Assembly: GCF_013705725.1 (NCBI RefSeq)
Contig: NZ_CP055481.1
Coordinates: forward strand, 2,604,001 to 2,668,000
Reading direction: 5' to 3'
From: Klebsiella sp. RHBSTW-00484
Lineage (GTDB): Bacteria > Pseudomonadota > Gammaproteobacteria > Enterobacterales > Enterobacteriaceae
DNA: 64,000 bases
Position 1 is the stretch's first letter. Each line of letters opens with the position of its first letter. Below the pieces are notes generated by a model, which worked only from the letters and a program-made list of their open reading frames with translations, searched no databases and was not told where the DNA came from. The position numbers and the translations under genes were made by a program. Below, one piece after another: positions 49,150 to 58,496 of this stretch.

Positions 49150-49956
49150 ATGACCACGTTATCTCTTGAACAACTGGCACAGCGGCTGCGCGAGGCCGAA
49201 ACCCAAGGGCAGGCGATTGAACCGCTGCGCGATATTATTGGCGTCGACAACGCCGAAGCTGCCTACGCCATCCAGCGGCTCAACGTCCAGCACCACGTCG
49301 CCAGGGGGCGCCGGGTAGTGGGGCGCAAGGTCGGACTGACCCATCCCAAAGTGCAACAACAGCTGGGCGTTGACCAGCCGGACTTCGGCACCCTGTTTGC
49401 CGATATGTGCTACGGCGATAACGCCAATGTGCCGTTCTCCCGTGTTTTGCAGCCGAAAGTGGAGGCCGAAATCGCCCTCGTGCTTAAACACGATCTGCCG
49501 CATGCCGATACCACCTTTGATGAGCTGTATGCCGCCATTGACTGGGTGCTGCCCGCGCTGGAAGTGGTCGGCAGCCGCATTCGCGACTGGTCGATTGGTT
49601 TCGTTGATACGGTAGCTGATAACGCTTCCTGCGGCGTCTACGTGATCGGCAGCCCGGCGCGGCGACCTGCCGGGTTGGATCTGAAAAACTGCACCATGCG
49701 CATGACCCGCAATCAGGAGGAAGTCTCCAGCGGGCGCGGCAGCGAATGTCTCGGTCATCCGCTGAACGCGGCGGTATGGCTGGCGCGCAAAATGGCCAGC
49801 CTTGGCGAGCCGCTGCGAGCGGGGGATATCGTGCTGACCGGCGCGCTGGGGCCGATGGTGGCGATTAACGCGGGCGATCGTTTTGAAGCCCATATTGAGG
49901 GGTTAGGTTCAGTGGCGGCTAGTTTTGTCGCCGGAGAGGAAGGCAGTCATGCGTAA
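49150..49956 (+). CDS. mhpD: 2-keto-4-pentenoate hydratase MhpD
   Basis: 268 aa of the fumarylacetoacetase-like hydratase family. Metal-binding pattern in [13 protein letters not shown] and the conserved [21 protein letters not shown] and [13 protein letters not shown]. It adds water to give 4-hydroxy-2-oxopentanoate. It overlaps mhpF by 8 bp. Confidence 0.97.
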   Translation: MTTLSLEQLAQRLREAETQGQAIEPLRDIIGVDNAEAAYAIQRLNVQHHVARGRRVVGRKVGLTHPKVQQQLGVDQPDFGTLFADMCYGDNANVPFSRVLQPKVEAEIALVLKHDLPHADTTFDELYAAIDWVLPALEVVGSRIRDWSIGFVDTVADNASCGVYVIGSPARRPAGLDLKNCTMRMTRNQEEVSSGRGSECLGHPLNAAVWLARKMASLGEPLRAGDIVLTGALGPMVAINAGDRFEAHIEGLGSVAASFVAGEEGSHA

Positions 49957-50899
49957 ACGTAAAGTTGCGATTATCGGCTCCGGTAATATTGGCACCGATT
50001 TAATGATCAAAATTCTGCGCCATGGGCAGCATCTGGAGATGGCGGTGATGGTCGGTATCGACCCTGAATCCGACGGGCTGGCGCGTGCGCGGCGTATGGA
50101 TGTCGCCACCACCCACGAGGGAGTGGGTGGATTGATGCAGATGGCGGAATTCGCCGACATCGATTTTGTCTTTGATGCCACCAGCGCTGGCGCGCACATG
50201 AAAAACGACGCCGCGCTGCGCGAAGCCAAACCGGGAATTCGCGTTATCGACCTGACCCCGGCGGCTATTGGCCCGTACTGCGTACCGGTGGTCAACCTTG
50301 ATGCCAATCTGCAACAGGGCAACGTTAATATGGTGACCTGCGGCGGCCAGGCGACCATCCCGATGGTGGCGGCGGTATCGCGAGTGGCGAAAGTCTATTA
50401 CGCGGAAATCATCGCCTCGATCGCCAGCAAATCCGCCGGTCCGGGGACACGGGCTAATATCGATGAATTTACCGAAACCACCTCGCAGGCCATTGAGAAA
50501 GTCGGCGGCGCGGCGAAGGGCAAAGCGATTATTGTGCTGAATCCAGCGGAGCCACCGCTGATGATGCGCGATACCGTTTATATGCTGAGTGAAATGGCAT
50601 CGCAGCAGGAAATTGCCGCCTCAATTGAAGAGATGGCGGCGGCGGTACAGGCTTATGTGCCGGGCTATCGCCTGAAGCAGCAGGTGCAGTTTGAAGTGAT
50701 CCCGGAAGATAAACCGGTGAACTTGCCGGGTATTGGCCGCATCTCCGGCCTGAAAACGGCGGTTTATCTGGAAGTTGAAGGGGCAGCTCACTACCTGCCC
50801 GCCTGGGCGGGTAACCTCGATATTATGACCTCGGCGGCGTTAGCGACGGCGGAAAAAATGGCTCAGGCGATGAACGGTGCGGCGGGAGAAGCAGCATGA
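49949..50899 (+). CDS. mhpF: Acetaldehyde dehydrogenase (acylating) MhpF
   Basis: 316 aa from [23 protein letters not shown] with AGAGGAAGG upstream. Rossmann motif GSGNIG and catalytic Cys in [15 protein letters not shown]. It turns acetaldehyde and CoA to acetyl-CoA, receiving the aldehyde by a channel from MhpE. Overlaps mhpD and mhpE, so the three are coupled. Confidence 0.97.
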   Translation: MRKRKVAIIGSGNIGTDLMIKILRHGQHLEMAVMVGIDPESDGLARARRMDVATTHEGVGGLMQMAEFADIDFVFDATSAGAHMKNDAALREAKPGIRVIDLTPAAIGPYCVPVVNLDANLQQGNVNMVTCGGQATIPMVAAVSRVAKVYYAEIIASIASKSAGPGTRANIDEFTETTSQAIEKVGGAAKGKAIIVLNPAEPPLMMRDTVYMLSEMASQQEIAASIEEMAAAVQAYVPGYRLKQQVQFEVIPEDKPVNLPGIGRISGLKTAVYLEVEGAAHYLPAWAGNLDIMTSAALATAEKMAQAMNGAAGEAA

Positions 50900-51912
50900 A
50901 CGGCAAAAAACTCTATATCTCAGACGTGACCCTGCGTGATGGGATGCATGCTATTCGCCATCAGTATTCACTGGATAATGTGCGCCAGATTGCCCGGGCG
51001 CTGGATAGCGCGGGGGTCGATTCAATAGAAGTGGCGCACGGCGACGGTCTGCAAGGGTCGAGCTTCAACTACGGATTCGGCGCGCACAGCGACCTCGAGT
51101 GGATTGAAGCAGCGGCGGAGTCGGTCAGCCAGGCGAAAATTGCCACTTTACTGCTACCCGGTATCGGCACCCTCCACGACCTGAAAAACGCCTATCAGGC
51201 CGGGGCTCGGGTGGTGCGGGTCGCAACTCATTGCACCGAAGCGGATGTCTCGGCGCAGCATATCGCCTTCGCTCGCGAGCTGGGCATGGACACCGTTGGT
51301 TTCCTGATGATGAGCCATATGACCACCCCGGAGCAGTTGGCGCAGCAGGCGCTGAAGATGGAATCCTACGGTGCAACCTGTATCTACGTGGTCGATTCCG
51401 GCGGGGCGATGAATATGAACGACATTCGCGATCGTTTTCGCGCCCTGAAGGCGGTGCTGAAGCCGGAAACCGCTACCGGAATGCACGCGCACCATAACCT
51501 GAGCCTCGGCGTTGCCAACTCCATCGCCGCGGTGGAAGAGGGCTGTGACCGCATCGACGCCAGCCTGGCTGGGATGGGCGCTGGAGCAGGCAACGCGCCG
51601 CTGGAGGTCTTTATCGCCGCCGCCGACAAACTCGGCTGGAACCACGGTACCGATCTCTACGCCTTAATGAACGCCGCCGATGAGCTGGTGCGCCCGCTAC
51701 AGGACCGTCCGGTGCGCGTTGACCGCGAAACGCTGGCGCTGGGCTATGCCGGGGTGTACTCGAGCTTCCTGCGCCATAGTGAAGTGGCGGCGGCGCGCTA
51801 CGGCCTGAGCGCGGTGGATATTCTCGTCGAACTCGGCAAGCGGCGGATGGTGGGCGGTCAGGAAGATATGATCGTCGACGTCGCGCTGGACCTGCTTAAT
51901 CGTAACAAATAG
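50896..51912 (+). CDS. mhpE: 4-hydroxy-2-oxovalerate aldolase MhpE
   Basis: 338 aa DRE-TIM metallolyase family: [15 protein letters not shown] with the metal Asp, [15 protein letters not shown] with the His pair, and a C-terminal communication domain. It splits 4-hydroxy-2-oxopentanoate into pyruvate and acetaldehyde, which passes to MhpF. ATGA overlaps the mhpF stop. Gene order mhpABCDFE is as in E. coli. Confidence 0.97.
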   Translation: MNGKKLYISDVTLRDGMHAIRHQYSLDNVRQIARALDSAGVDSIEVAHGDGLQGSSFNYGFGAHSDLEWIEAAAESVSQAKIATLLLPGIGTLHDLKNAYQAGARVVRVATHCTEADVSAQHIAFARELGMDTVGFLMMSHMTTPEQLAQQALKMESYGATCIYVVDSGGAMNMNDIRDRFRALKAVLKPETATGMHAHHNLSLGVANSIAAVEEGCDRIDASLAGMGAGAGNAPLEVFIAAADKLGWNHGTDLYALMNAADELVRPLQDRPVRVDRETLALGYAGVYSSFLRHSEVAAARYGLSAVDILVELGKRRMVGGQEDMIVDVALDLLNRNK

Positions 51913-51967
51913 AAGAAACGCGCGGCTGATGGCAAATGTGCTTAAAAGCGAATGAGGGTTCGTTTTT

Positions 51968-52070
51968 CTCCCTCTCCCTTTCAGGGAGAGGGCCGGGGTG
52001 AGGGTTTTAACGAGCTGATTAATCAGCAGATTCCCCTCACCCTAACCCTCTCCCCTAAGGGGAGAGGGGA
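51968..52070. repeat. Inverted pair of GAGAGGG-type palindromic repeats
   Basis: Unit A (51968-52006: CCCTCTCCC stem with GGGAGAGGG, then GGGGTGAGGG tail) and unit B (52033-52070) are the same repeat in opposite orientation, spaced ~27 bp. This is a REPIN/BIME-like arrangement between mhpE and mhpT. A third unit lies at 53494. Confidence 0.75.
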
Positions 52071-52176
52071 TCGTCCGTGCTCTTTTTAGGGTTTGTCATC
52101 AGTCTCAATGCGCGGCTGGCAACGTATCAGCCGCCATTCACCTGCTCCGATTATCCGGATATCGCAAAGGTACCCT

Positions 52177-53373
52177 ATGACCCAAACCACGACTGCAAGC
52201 AATTCACGCCTGATGTTAACCGTCGGGCTCTGTTTTATGGTGGCCCTGATGGAAGGGCTGGATCTGCAGGCGGCGGGCATTGCCGCCGTCGGCATGGCGC
52301 AGGCGTTCGCGCTGGATAAAATGCAGATGGGCTGGATTTTTAGCGCCGGGATCCTCGGCCTGCTGCCCGGCGCGCTGGTGGGCGGCATTCTGGCGGATCG
52401 TTATGGGCGCAAGCGTATTCTGCTGGGCTCGGTTCTGCTCTTTGGCCTGTTCTCCATCGCCACCGCTCTGGCGTGGAATTACCCGACGCTACTGCTGGCC
52501 AGGCTGTTGACCGGCGTTGGGCTGGGCGCTGCCCTACCCAATCTGATTGCTTTAACTTCCGAGGCAGCCGGTCCGCGCTTTCGCGGCAGGGCGGTGAGCC
52601 TGATGTACTGCGGCGTGCCGATTGGCGCAGCGCTGGCGGCGGCGCTGGGCTTTTTCGGCCTCGCTTCGGCATGGCAAACGGTATTCTGGGTTGGCGGTGT
52701 CGTTCCGCTGCTGTTGGTACCGTTATTAATGCGTTGGCTGCCGGAATCGCCGGTCTTTCGGCGCAGCGTGGAAGGCGTGCCGTTGCGTACGCTGCTCGCG
52801 CCGGGTAACGCCGCCGCCACGTTGCTGCTGTGGCTGTGCTATTTCTTCACGCTGCTGGTGGTGTATATGCTGATTAACTGGCTGCCGATGCTGTTAGTCG
52901 GTCAGGGTTTCAGCGCCAGCGAGGCGGCGGGCGTGATGTTTGTTCTCCAGTTCGGTGCCGCCAGCGGTACGCTGCTGCTGGGGGCGCTGATGGATAAGCT
53001 CAGCCCGCTGTGGATGTCGCTGTTGATTTACACCGGCATGCTGGCGTCGCTGCTGGCGCTGGGCACTGCATCGTCTCTTGGCGCGATGCTGTTTTCGGGA
53101 TTTGTTGCCGGACTGTTCGCCACCGGCGGGCAGAGCGTGCTGTATGCCCTGGCGCCGCTGTTTTATCGCACCGAAATCCGCGCGACCGGGGTGGGGACTG
53201 CGGTGGCGATAGGGCGTTTAGGGGCAATGAGCGGCCCGCTGCTGGCGGGAAAAATGCTCGCGCTGGGCACCGGCACCCTCGGCGTGATGGCGGCTTCGGC
53301 TCCCGGAATTTTGCTGGCAGGTGCGGCGGTGTTCTGGCTGATGAGCCGACAAAAGCGCGCGGCGCTGGCCTGA
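52177..53373 (+). CDS. mhpT: 3-(3-hydroxyphenyl)propionate MFS transporter MhpT
   Basis: 398 aa from MTQTTTASNSRLMLTVGLCFMVA, AAAGG upstream; the open frame starts earlier at 52093 inside the gap. Twelve membrane segments, aromatic-acid:H+ symporter signatures: ALMEGLDLQAAGIAAVGMAQAF, ILADRYGRKRILLGS. It imports the aromatic acid degraded by mhpABCDFE. In E. coli it follows mhpE closely; here the repeat pair fills the 264-bp gap, so a separate promoter or readthrough is possible. Confidence 0.95.
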   Translation: MTQTTTASNSRLMLTVGLCFMVALMEGLDLQAAGIAAVGMAQAFALDKMQMGWIFSAGILGLLPGALVGGILADRYGRKRILLGSVLLFGLFSIATALAWNYPTLLLARLLTGVGLGAALPNLIALTSEAAGPRFRGRAVSLMYCGVPIGAALAAALGFFGLASAWQTVFWVGGVVPLLLVPLLMRWLPESPVFRRSVEGVPLRTLLAPGNAAATLLLWLCYFFTLLVVYMLINWLPMLLVGQGFSASEAAGVMFVLQFGAASGTLLLGALMDKLSPLWMSLLIYTGMLASLLALGTASSLGAMLFSGFVAGLFATGGQSVLYALAPLFYRTEIRATGVGTAVAIGRLGAMSGPLLAGKMLALGTGTLGVMAASAPGILLAGAAVFWLMSRQKRAALA

Positions 53374-53388
53374 GCATTTTCGCTTATT

Positions 53389-53532
53389 CCCGGGGGCGGC
53401 GCGGAAAAGCTGCGCCTTGCCCGGGCTACCCGCCCGCAGAAGGTTGTTGCTTGTAGCCGAGGGAGCTCCATAATAAAAAGGCGCTCAAAACCGTTCCCTC
53501 GCCCCTTTGGGGAGAGGGTTAGGGTGAGGGGA
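53389..53532. repeat. REP-like element and third GAGAGGG-type repeat after mhpT
   Basis: A REP-like unit at about 53389-53435 (GCGCCTTGCCCGGGCTACC core) is followed by unit C (53494-53532), CCCCTTTGGGGAGAGGG with GTTAGGGTGAGGGG, same orientation as unit A. mhpT is therefore bracketed by copies of the same repeat. Confidence 0.65.
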
Positions 53533-53615
53533 AGTCGCTCGCAGGATACCTTACCTTGCGCATCCACCCACTTTGGCATACGTTAAATCATCATCCATTG
53601 ATTCTTCCGAGCATC

Positions 53616-54371
53616 ATGTCTTTTACATCCCGCTTATTGAGCGATATCCCCGGCATCCGCTACGCCTTTCTCGATGTTCATGAAACTGCCTCCTTTCCCT
53701 ACGGCGAAATGGCGCCGGTCAAGCTGGTTCACGGCAACGTCGTACATCACTATCAGGCACCGCAGGCGGAGCGACCCCACGCCGACGCGATGTTTACCGC
53801 CGTCAGGGGGCAGAAGATGGGCGTGGTGACCGCCGATTGCCTGCCGCTGCTGATGGCTTCGCGAGACGGGCGCTATATCTGTAGCGTCCACGCGGGCTGG
53901 CGCGGCGCGGCCAGCGGGATCATCGAAAATAGCCTCGCGCTGTTTCGGCGTTATCAGGTTTCTCCCGAAGAGCTGGTGGTGGTGAGCGGGCCGCATATTC
54001 ACTCATGCTGCTACGAAGTTTCGTCGGATTTTTATCAAGCGCTGCTGGCAATGCCTGCGGGCGAACTGGCAAAACGCCATCGTGAACGTATTTTTCAGCC
54101 TCATCAGACCCCGTCTGAGGGGGCTCGGGCGAAAGCGACCAGCAGCGATAATTTATGGTTTGACCTGCGGGCTTTTGCCGAACTGCTGCTGCGCAATGCG
54201 GGCGTGCCTGATGAAAATATGGAGTGGTTGGGGAGCTGCACCTACTGTACGCCGCAGTCGTTGGGGTCGTTTCGCCGCCGCACCCATACGCCGGCAGAGA
54301 AGTCGTTCCAGTATTCCTGGATCATGCGCGAGCCGGGCGATGATGAGTTGATGAGACGAAATGATGATTGA
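53616..54371 (+). CDS. PgeF/YfiH-family (DUF152, 'polyphenol oxidase') paralogue
   Basis: 251 aa from MSFTSRLLSDIPGIRYAFL. The metal triad His39 (LVHGN), Cys75 (TADCLPLL), His92 (VHAGWRG) keeps the 36- and 17-residue spacing of E. coli PgeF, and GPHIHSCCYEV is conserved. The family handles wrong-amino-acid peptidoglycan precursors (PgeF) and shows purine-nucleoside or polyphenol activities in some members. The housekeeping pgeF lies near rluD/clpB in enterobacteria, so this is probably a second copy with another role. The ribosome site is weak. Confidence 0.8.
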   Translation: MSFTSRLLSDIPGIRYAFLDVHETASFPYGEMAPVKLVHGNVVHHYQAPQAERPHADAMFTAVRGQKMGVVTADCLPLLMASRDGRYICSVHAGWRGAASGIIENSLALFRRYQVSPEELVVVSGPHIHSCCYEVSSDFYQALLAMPAGELAKRHRERIFQPHQTPSEGARAKATSSDNLWFDLRAFAELLLRNAGVPDENMEWLGSCTYCTPQSLGSFRRRTHTPAEKSFQYSWIMREPGDDELMRRNDD

Positions 54372-54434
54372 TGATGTGTAACATCGGCGGGCGTTTGCTA
54401 TCTCTGCACTCCTTCAAACAAGGAGGATTGCAAA

Positions 54435-55838
54435 ATGAAATTGAACTCGTTCGCTTTAAGTCTCGCCCCGCTGCTGGCCGCCAGCGCTTTTTCCGCTCAT
54501 GCTGGCCCGCAGGCTCATGTGGTTTGCGCTTATCACCATACGCTCGGCGATGACGCCATTATGATGTTCGGTAAGCCGAATCAGGCCATGTGGCATGACT
54601 TTTTCGGCAACACCCATACCGATGCGGTGTCTACTTACCAGACGCTGCGCGACCAGCCGGAAACTACCTGCGATAACAAAGCCGACAGCTCTGCCTACTG
54701 GGCACCGTCGATGAAGCTACCGGATGGCCAGGTGGTGACGCCTGCCTACCAGAAAACCTATTACCAGACCACCAAAGTGGAACAACATCCGCTGCATCCG
54801 TTCCCGGCAGGCCTCGAACTGCTGGCTGGCGATCACCACGGTTCGGCACCCAGTTCGCGCATCACTTTTCTGTGCGCTAACGGCAAAGGCTACAGCAACA
54901 AAGCCGGAGAGGTCTGCGGGCTGCGTAAAGCGGGTGACGCGGTACAGTTTAATATCGGTATTCAGTTCCCTAACTGCTGGGATGGCGTCAACCTGAAGCC
55001 ACATCATGGACATAGCAACGCAACCTACGACGTAAATGGTGCCTGCCCGACCGCTTATCCGGTCAAAATGCCGACGGTGAATATGAATATCGCCTATGTT
55101 CTGCCACAGATTAAATCTCTCGATACGGCGAAGGTTGAGCTGTCGATGGATCCGGTAATGAACGGTGATGTACGTGAAGAACACTGGGGTAGCATCTACT
55201 CCGCCCACGCTGATTTTATGAACGGCTGGACGGTAGACGCGGCGCACTATATGACCGAGCGCTGCATGAACAAGGGGATCGATTGCGGGAGCGCGGTGCC
55301 ATATGGTTTCACGACGGTGGAAGAGAACGCGCTGGTAGACAGTACCGAACCGACTGCTACGCATGCTGCGCCAGAAAATCTGGTGGTGAGCGATAACTGG
55401 AAGAACGGTGGTCGCACGCATAATCCGGAAACCATGACGCTGGTGAAATTCCAGATCCCGCCGCTGCCGCAGGGGCAGGACACCTCACTGTTTAAATATC
55501 AGGTGCGGATTTACGGCGGTAAAGTGGAAACCAACGGTGCGGATCAGATCTTCTTCTATCCGGCGAGCAACGACTGGAGCGCAGATAGCGTGACCTGGAA
55601 CCATCGTCCGTCCTGCAACTACAGCTCTGATGCCTCGTTATATCTGAATTCATCGCGGGAATACCGGATGGTGAACGTTGATAAAGCGGTGCGTAAGGCG
55701 CTGGCGGAAGGTAAAACCGAGATCTCCTGGTATATTGGCGGCGACCGTCAGGGCAACAGCTACCATTTCGACCCGGCTTTCGCGCAGCAGGAGCCAATGC
55801 TGATGCTGACCGGTTTTAAAACCACGCCAGAGATCTGA
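54435..55838 (+). CDS. Secreted DUF1996 protein with C-terminal carbohydrate-binding-like domain
   Basis: 467 aa; AAGGAGG precedes the ATG. Sec signal peptide with cleavage after AHA (residue 23). Residues ~35-250 fit DUF1996: ITFLCANGKGY, IQFPNCWDGVNLKPHHGHS, GACPTAYPVKMPTVNMNIAY. After a linker, residues ~335-460 resemble a DNRLRE/CBM96-like beta-sandwich (FQIPPLPQGQDTS, FFYPASNDWSADSVTWNHRP). Several cysteines suggest disulfides and an exported product. DUF1996 is best known from fungi and actinobacteria; its function is unknown. It is 63 bp after the PgeF-like gene and ends at a REP cluster. Confidence 0.75.
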   Translation: MKLNSFALSLAPLLAASAFSAHAGPQAHVVCAYHHTLGDDAIMMFGKPNQAMWHDFFGNTHTDAVSTYQTLRDQPETTCDNKADSSAYWAPSMKLPDGQVVTPAYQKTYYQTTKVEQHPLHPFPAGLELLAGDHHGSAPSSRITFLCANGKGYSNKAGEVCGLRKAGDAVQFNIGIQFPNCWDGVNLKPHHGHSNATYDVNGACPTAYPVKMPTVNMNIAYVLPQIKSLDTAKVELSMDPVMNGDVREEHWGSIYSAHADFMNGWTVDAAHYMTERCMNKGIDCGSAVPYGFTTVEENALVDSTEPTATHAAPENLVVSDNWKNGGRTHNPETMTLVKFQIPPLPQGQDTSLFKYQVRIYGGKVETNGADQIFFYPASNDWSADSVTWNHRPSCNYSSDASLYLNSSREYRMVNVDKAVRKALAEGKTEISWYIGGDRQGNSYHFDPAFAQQEPMLMLTGFKTTPEI

Positions 55839-55849
55839 TTTCGGTAGGT

Positions 55850-56056
55850 GCCGAGAAACTCCCGGAGGCGATGCTGCGCATCTGTCCGGGCTACCGCCCG
55901 CAGACGGTGATGAACCCGTAGCCCCGGTAAGGCGTCAGCCGCCACCGGGGAGATCATCCGAAGCTGCGCTGGATGTGGTTTCCCGGGTCGCGGCGTAAAC
56001 GCCTTACCCGGGCTACCGGCCCGCAGGTGCCTGTGAACCGGTAGCCCTGCTAAGCG
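55850..56056. repeat. REP cluster between DUF1996 and rhodanese genes
   Basis: Three REP-like units at about 55873-55910, 55918-55951 and 55982-56020, with cores such as CCCGGTAAGGCGTCAGCCGCC and CGTAAACGCCTTACCCGGGC in parts, alternating in direction between convergent genes. Confidence 0.7.
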
Positions 56057-56074
56057 CAGCGCGAGCGAGAAGAT

Positions 56075-57655
56075 TTACAATACCTTAAACCCGTGCGTGC
56101 CATCGCATGCCAGCTGTTCAACCAGGCCGAACTCCCAGTCGAGGTAGGCCTGCATTGCCGCAGGGGAGTTATCGGTTCCCTCATACGGACGGCGATAGCG
56201 ATCGCTACGCGGCGTCGCCAGATGCGTCTCACCATGCTCCAGCGCCAGTCCGGCGCTAATCCACGCCAGCGTCCCGCCGCTCAATAGCTGTACCGGTTTA
56301 CCGGTTAATGCCGCCACTTCCGGCACCGCGTATCTTGCCAGCAGGCTGCTGCCACAGGTGACAACGTAACGTTCAGCTGAGGGGATTGTCTCCAGTGCCT
56401 GACGCAGCTGCGCGCGCACCAGCCAGTACGCGCCGGGAATATGTCGGGCGACATAGTTGGCGCTGGTGGTGAAATCCAGCACCACGGTACCCGGCTCCCG
56501 TAGCTGTTCCGCCAGCTGCAGTGGCGAAATCTCCTCCGCCTGCGGTCCCGGAGGGACGCTGATGGCTGGGGTTCCGCGCTCGTTAAAATCATCCCGCCGC
56601 ACATCGTTTAATACCGCAACCTCCCAGCCCATCTGCGCCAGCCAGGAGGCGGTTATCGGTGCACGAATCTCATCATCGGCAACCAGCACAATCCGCGCCC
56701 CGCGCACGCTGGCGAAATGATCGGTTTCCTGTATCAGCTGCCCGCCGGGAGCGCTCACGCTCTGCGGCAGATGGCCCGCAGCGTACTCTTCCGGGCTGCG
56801 TACATCGAATAGATACGTGGTACGTTCGGGCTGCCGCTGCCAGCGCTTAACGGTGTCACTATCGATAAAAATCACCCCCGCGCGCTCGGCTAGCTGTTTC
56901 ACTTCCGCCACGCGTTCGGCTGAGGCGTGAAAATCTGTATCGTAGCGCCGCTGCTGACTATGTTCGAGTTCAAGCCCGGCTAAGGTCCAGCCGATGGTGC
57001 CGTTACGCAGCGCGTAGACCGGATTGGGCAAACCGGCGTTACGTAACGACTGGGTACCGATAATGCTGCGGGTGCGTCCCGCGCAGTTGACGATAACCGT
57101 GGTCTGCGGCGAAGGGAGCAGCCCCTCAATACGCAGCGCCAGCTCTGCGCCGGGCACGCTGATGCTGCCGGGAATATTCATAGTTTGATACTCATCGAAG
57201 CGGCGCGCGTCGACGATAACTACCTCCTGCTGACCGTTGAGCAGGTCTTTCACTTCTTCGGCGCTCAGCGAGGGCGTATGCCGCTTGCTTTCCACCAGTT
57301 CGCCGAAGGCTTTGCTCGGTGAATTGACATCCTGAAACAGCTCTCCGCCGCTGCGCTGCCAGCCTTGCAGGCCGCCTTCCAGCAGCGCAACGTCCTGATA
57401 GCCCCAGCTATGCAGACGCTCAACGGCCAGTTCCGCCAGACCTTCGCCGTTGTCATACACGGTAATCGGCGTCGTCAGGCGCGGTACGCGACGGAAAATT
57501 TCCAGCTCCAGCTTGCTCAGCGGCAGGTTAGCGGCAAACAGCGGATGATTGCGGGCGAACTCCGCCTCTTCGCGAAGGTCGACCAGCGCCAGCTCCGCGC
57601 CGTCAAGCAGCGCCTGGCGCAGCTGTGCCGCCGGGCGATAAGAGTAATCAGGCAT
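56075..57655 (-). CDS. Four-domain rhodanese (sulfurtransferase) with two active-site cysteines
   Basis: 526 aa from MPDYSYRPAAQLRQALL; an in-frame start at 57718 would extend into the dioxygenase gene. Four tandem rhodanese repeats. Active-site cysteines occur only in repeat 2 (Cys191 in IVNCAGRTRS) and repeat 4 (Cys434 in VVTCGSSLLA); repeats 1 and 3 have Asp in that loop (VYDNGEG, VADDEIRA), so they are inactive and structural. Such proteins move sulfane sulfur to cyanide or thiols. It begins one base after the thiol dioxygenase stop, so both act in one sulfur-oxidation route. Confidence 0.9.
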   Translation of the reverse strand: MPDYSYRPAAQLRQALLDGAELALVDLREEAEFARNHPLFAANLPLSKLELEIFRRVPRLTTPITVYDNGEGLAELAVERLHSWGYQDVALLEGGLQGWQRSGGELFQDVNSPSKAFGELVESKRHTPSLSAEEVKDLLNGQQEVVIVDARRFDEYQTMNIPGSISVPGAELALRIEGLLPSPQTTVIVNCAGRTRSIIGTQSLRNAGLPNPVYALRNGTIGWTLAGLELEHSQQRRYDTDFHASAERVAEVKQLAERAGVIFIDSDTVKRWQRQPERTTYLFDVRSPEEYAAGHLPQSVSAPGGQLIQETDHFASVRGARIVLVADDEIRAPITASWLAQMGWEVAVLNDVRRDDFNERGTPAISVPPGPQAEEISPLQLAEQLREPGTVVLDFTTSANYVARHIPGAYWLVRAQLRQALETIPSAERYVVTCGSSLLARYAVPEVAALTGKPVQLLSGGTLAWISAGLALEHGETHLATPRSDRYRRPYEGTDNSPAAMQAYLDWEFGLVEQLACDGTHGFKVL

Positions 57656-57656
57656 A

Positions 57657-58253
57657 TTAATTATCCTTAGAGAGATCCCAGATATTGGGTAAGTGGCGAT
57701 TGGAGTAGCCGGAAACAAACGGTTTAACGAGGCCTTCCTCGGTATAAACCGCGCGCCTGACGCCGCCGATATTGCCGCCGTAGACGTGAATGCTGATAGA
57801 GACGCTGTCCGTCAGCGCGTTGCTTACCCGGTGAATGTCGCCGTCGCGGGAAGAGACCTTTTCCACCTCGCCAGGGGAGAGGCGTTCGGCAAGGCCGCTA
57901 ACTACCGGCTGACCGTGCTGGTCCAGGCGGTAGCGCTGATTCTCCTCCGCGCCGCGCAGCATACCGATGGCTCCCCACACCCGGTGATCGTGAATCGGCG
58001 TCGATTGCCCCGGCCCCCAGACGAAACTCACAATGGAAAAACGCTGCCCGGAGTCGGCGTGCAGCAGATACTGCTGATAGTGGTGGGGATGCGGCAGCGT
58101 GTACTCCTCCGGCAGCCAGTCATCTTTTTTCACCAGCGTCGCCAGACGACGGGCTACGGCATCCAGCAGGGCGGGCTCATCGGTAAAATCGCGATGCAGG
58201 GCATCAACGTCTTGAATAAACTGGCGTAATTTTTCCACTCGCGGTGCGGTCAT
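57657..58253 (-). CDS. Gln-type thiol dioxygenase, probable 3-mercaptopropionate dioxygenase
   Basis: 198 aa cupin enzyme. Fe ligands: His88 and His90 (STPIHDHRVWG) and His141 (GDIHRVSN). The position that is Arg60 in cysteine dioxygenases is Gln here (YQQYLLHADSGQRFS), the mark of 3-mercaptopropionate-type dioxygenases; the C-terminal SGYSNRHLPNIWDLSK resembles, from memory, the Pseudomonas aeruginosa enzyme. It would oxidise a thiol acid to the sulfinate with O2. A database label of cysteine dioxygenase is the main alternative. Divergent from the LysR gene; the rhodanese gene follows at once. Confidence 0.82.
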   Translation of the reverse strand: MTAPRVEKLRQFIQDVDALHRDFTDEPALLDAVARRLATLVKKDDWLPEEYTLPHPHHYQQYLLHADSGQRFSIVSFVWGPGQSTPIHDHRVWGAIGMLRGAEENQRYRLDQHGQPVVSGLAERLSPGEVEKVSSRDGDIHRVSNALTDSVSISIHVYGGNIGGVRRAVYTEEGLVKPFVSGYSNRHLPNIWDLSKDN

Positions 58254-58323
58254 GATCGCTTCCTGTTGTCGGGACTGGTCTTTACGCTAGCAAAGGCGTT
58301 AATATAATTAAAATGCAATTTCC

Positions 58324-58339
58324 GCATATATTAATATGC
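58324..58339. promoter_or_regulatory. Candidate LysR operator, copy 1
   Basis: GCATAT-ATTA-ATATGC, a 6-bp inverted repeat with a 4-nt spacer in AT-rich DNA, 71-86 bp upstream of the thiol dioxygenase start. A related palindrome lies on the other side of the LysR gene. Confidence 0.55.
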
Positions 58340-58354
58340 AAAAATCACATTGAT

Positions 58355-58496
58355 AGCCTACCCATCAAGCGTCATTGGCGCAGGCAGTTTGAACACGGAC
58401 AGCGCGGAAGAACCGGAGCGTACACGTAGTACGTGAGGGATCTGAGCACTGCCCAGGTTCAAAATGGCAAGCAAAATAGCTCTGATGGGCCAGGCT
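58355..58496. repeat. 142-bp ERIC-like palindromic element in the LysR leader
   Basis: The ends AGCCTACCCATCA (58355-58367) and TGATGGGCCAGGCT (58483-58496) are inverted repeats; inner arms TTTGAAC and GTTCAAA also pair, and the centre reads GGAGCGTACACGTAGTACGTGA, recalling the ERIC core in parts. The element ends one base before the TAAGGA ribosome site of the LysR gene. Confidence 0.7.
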
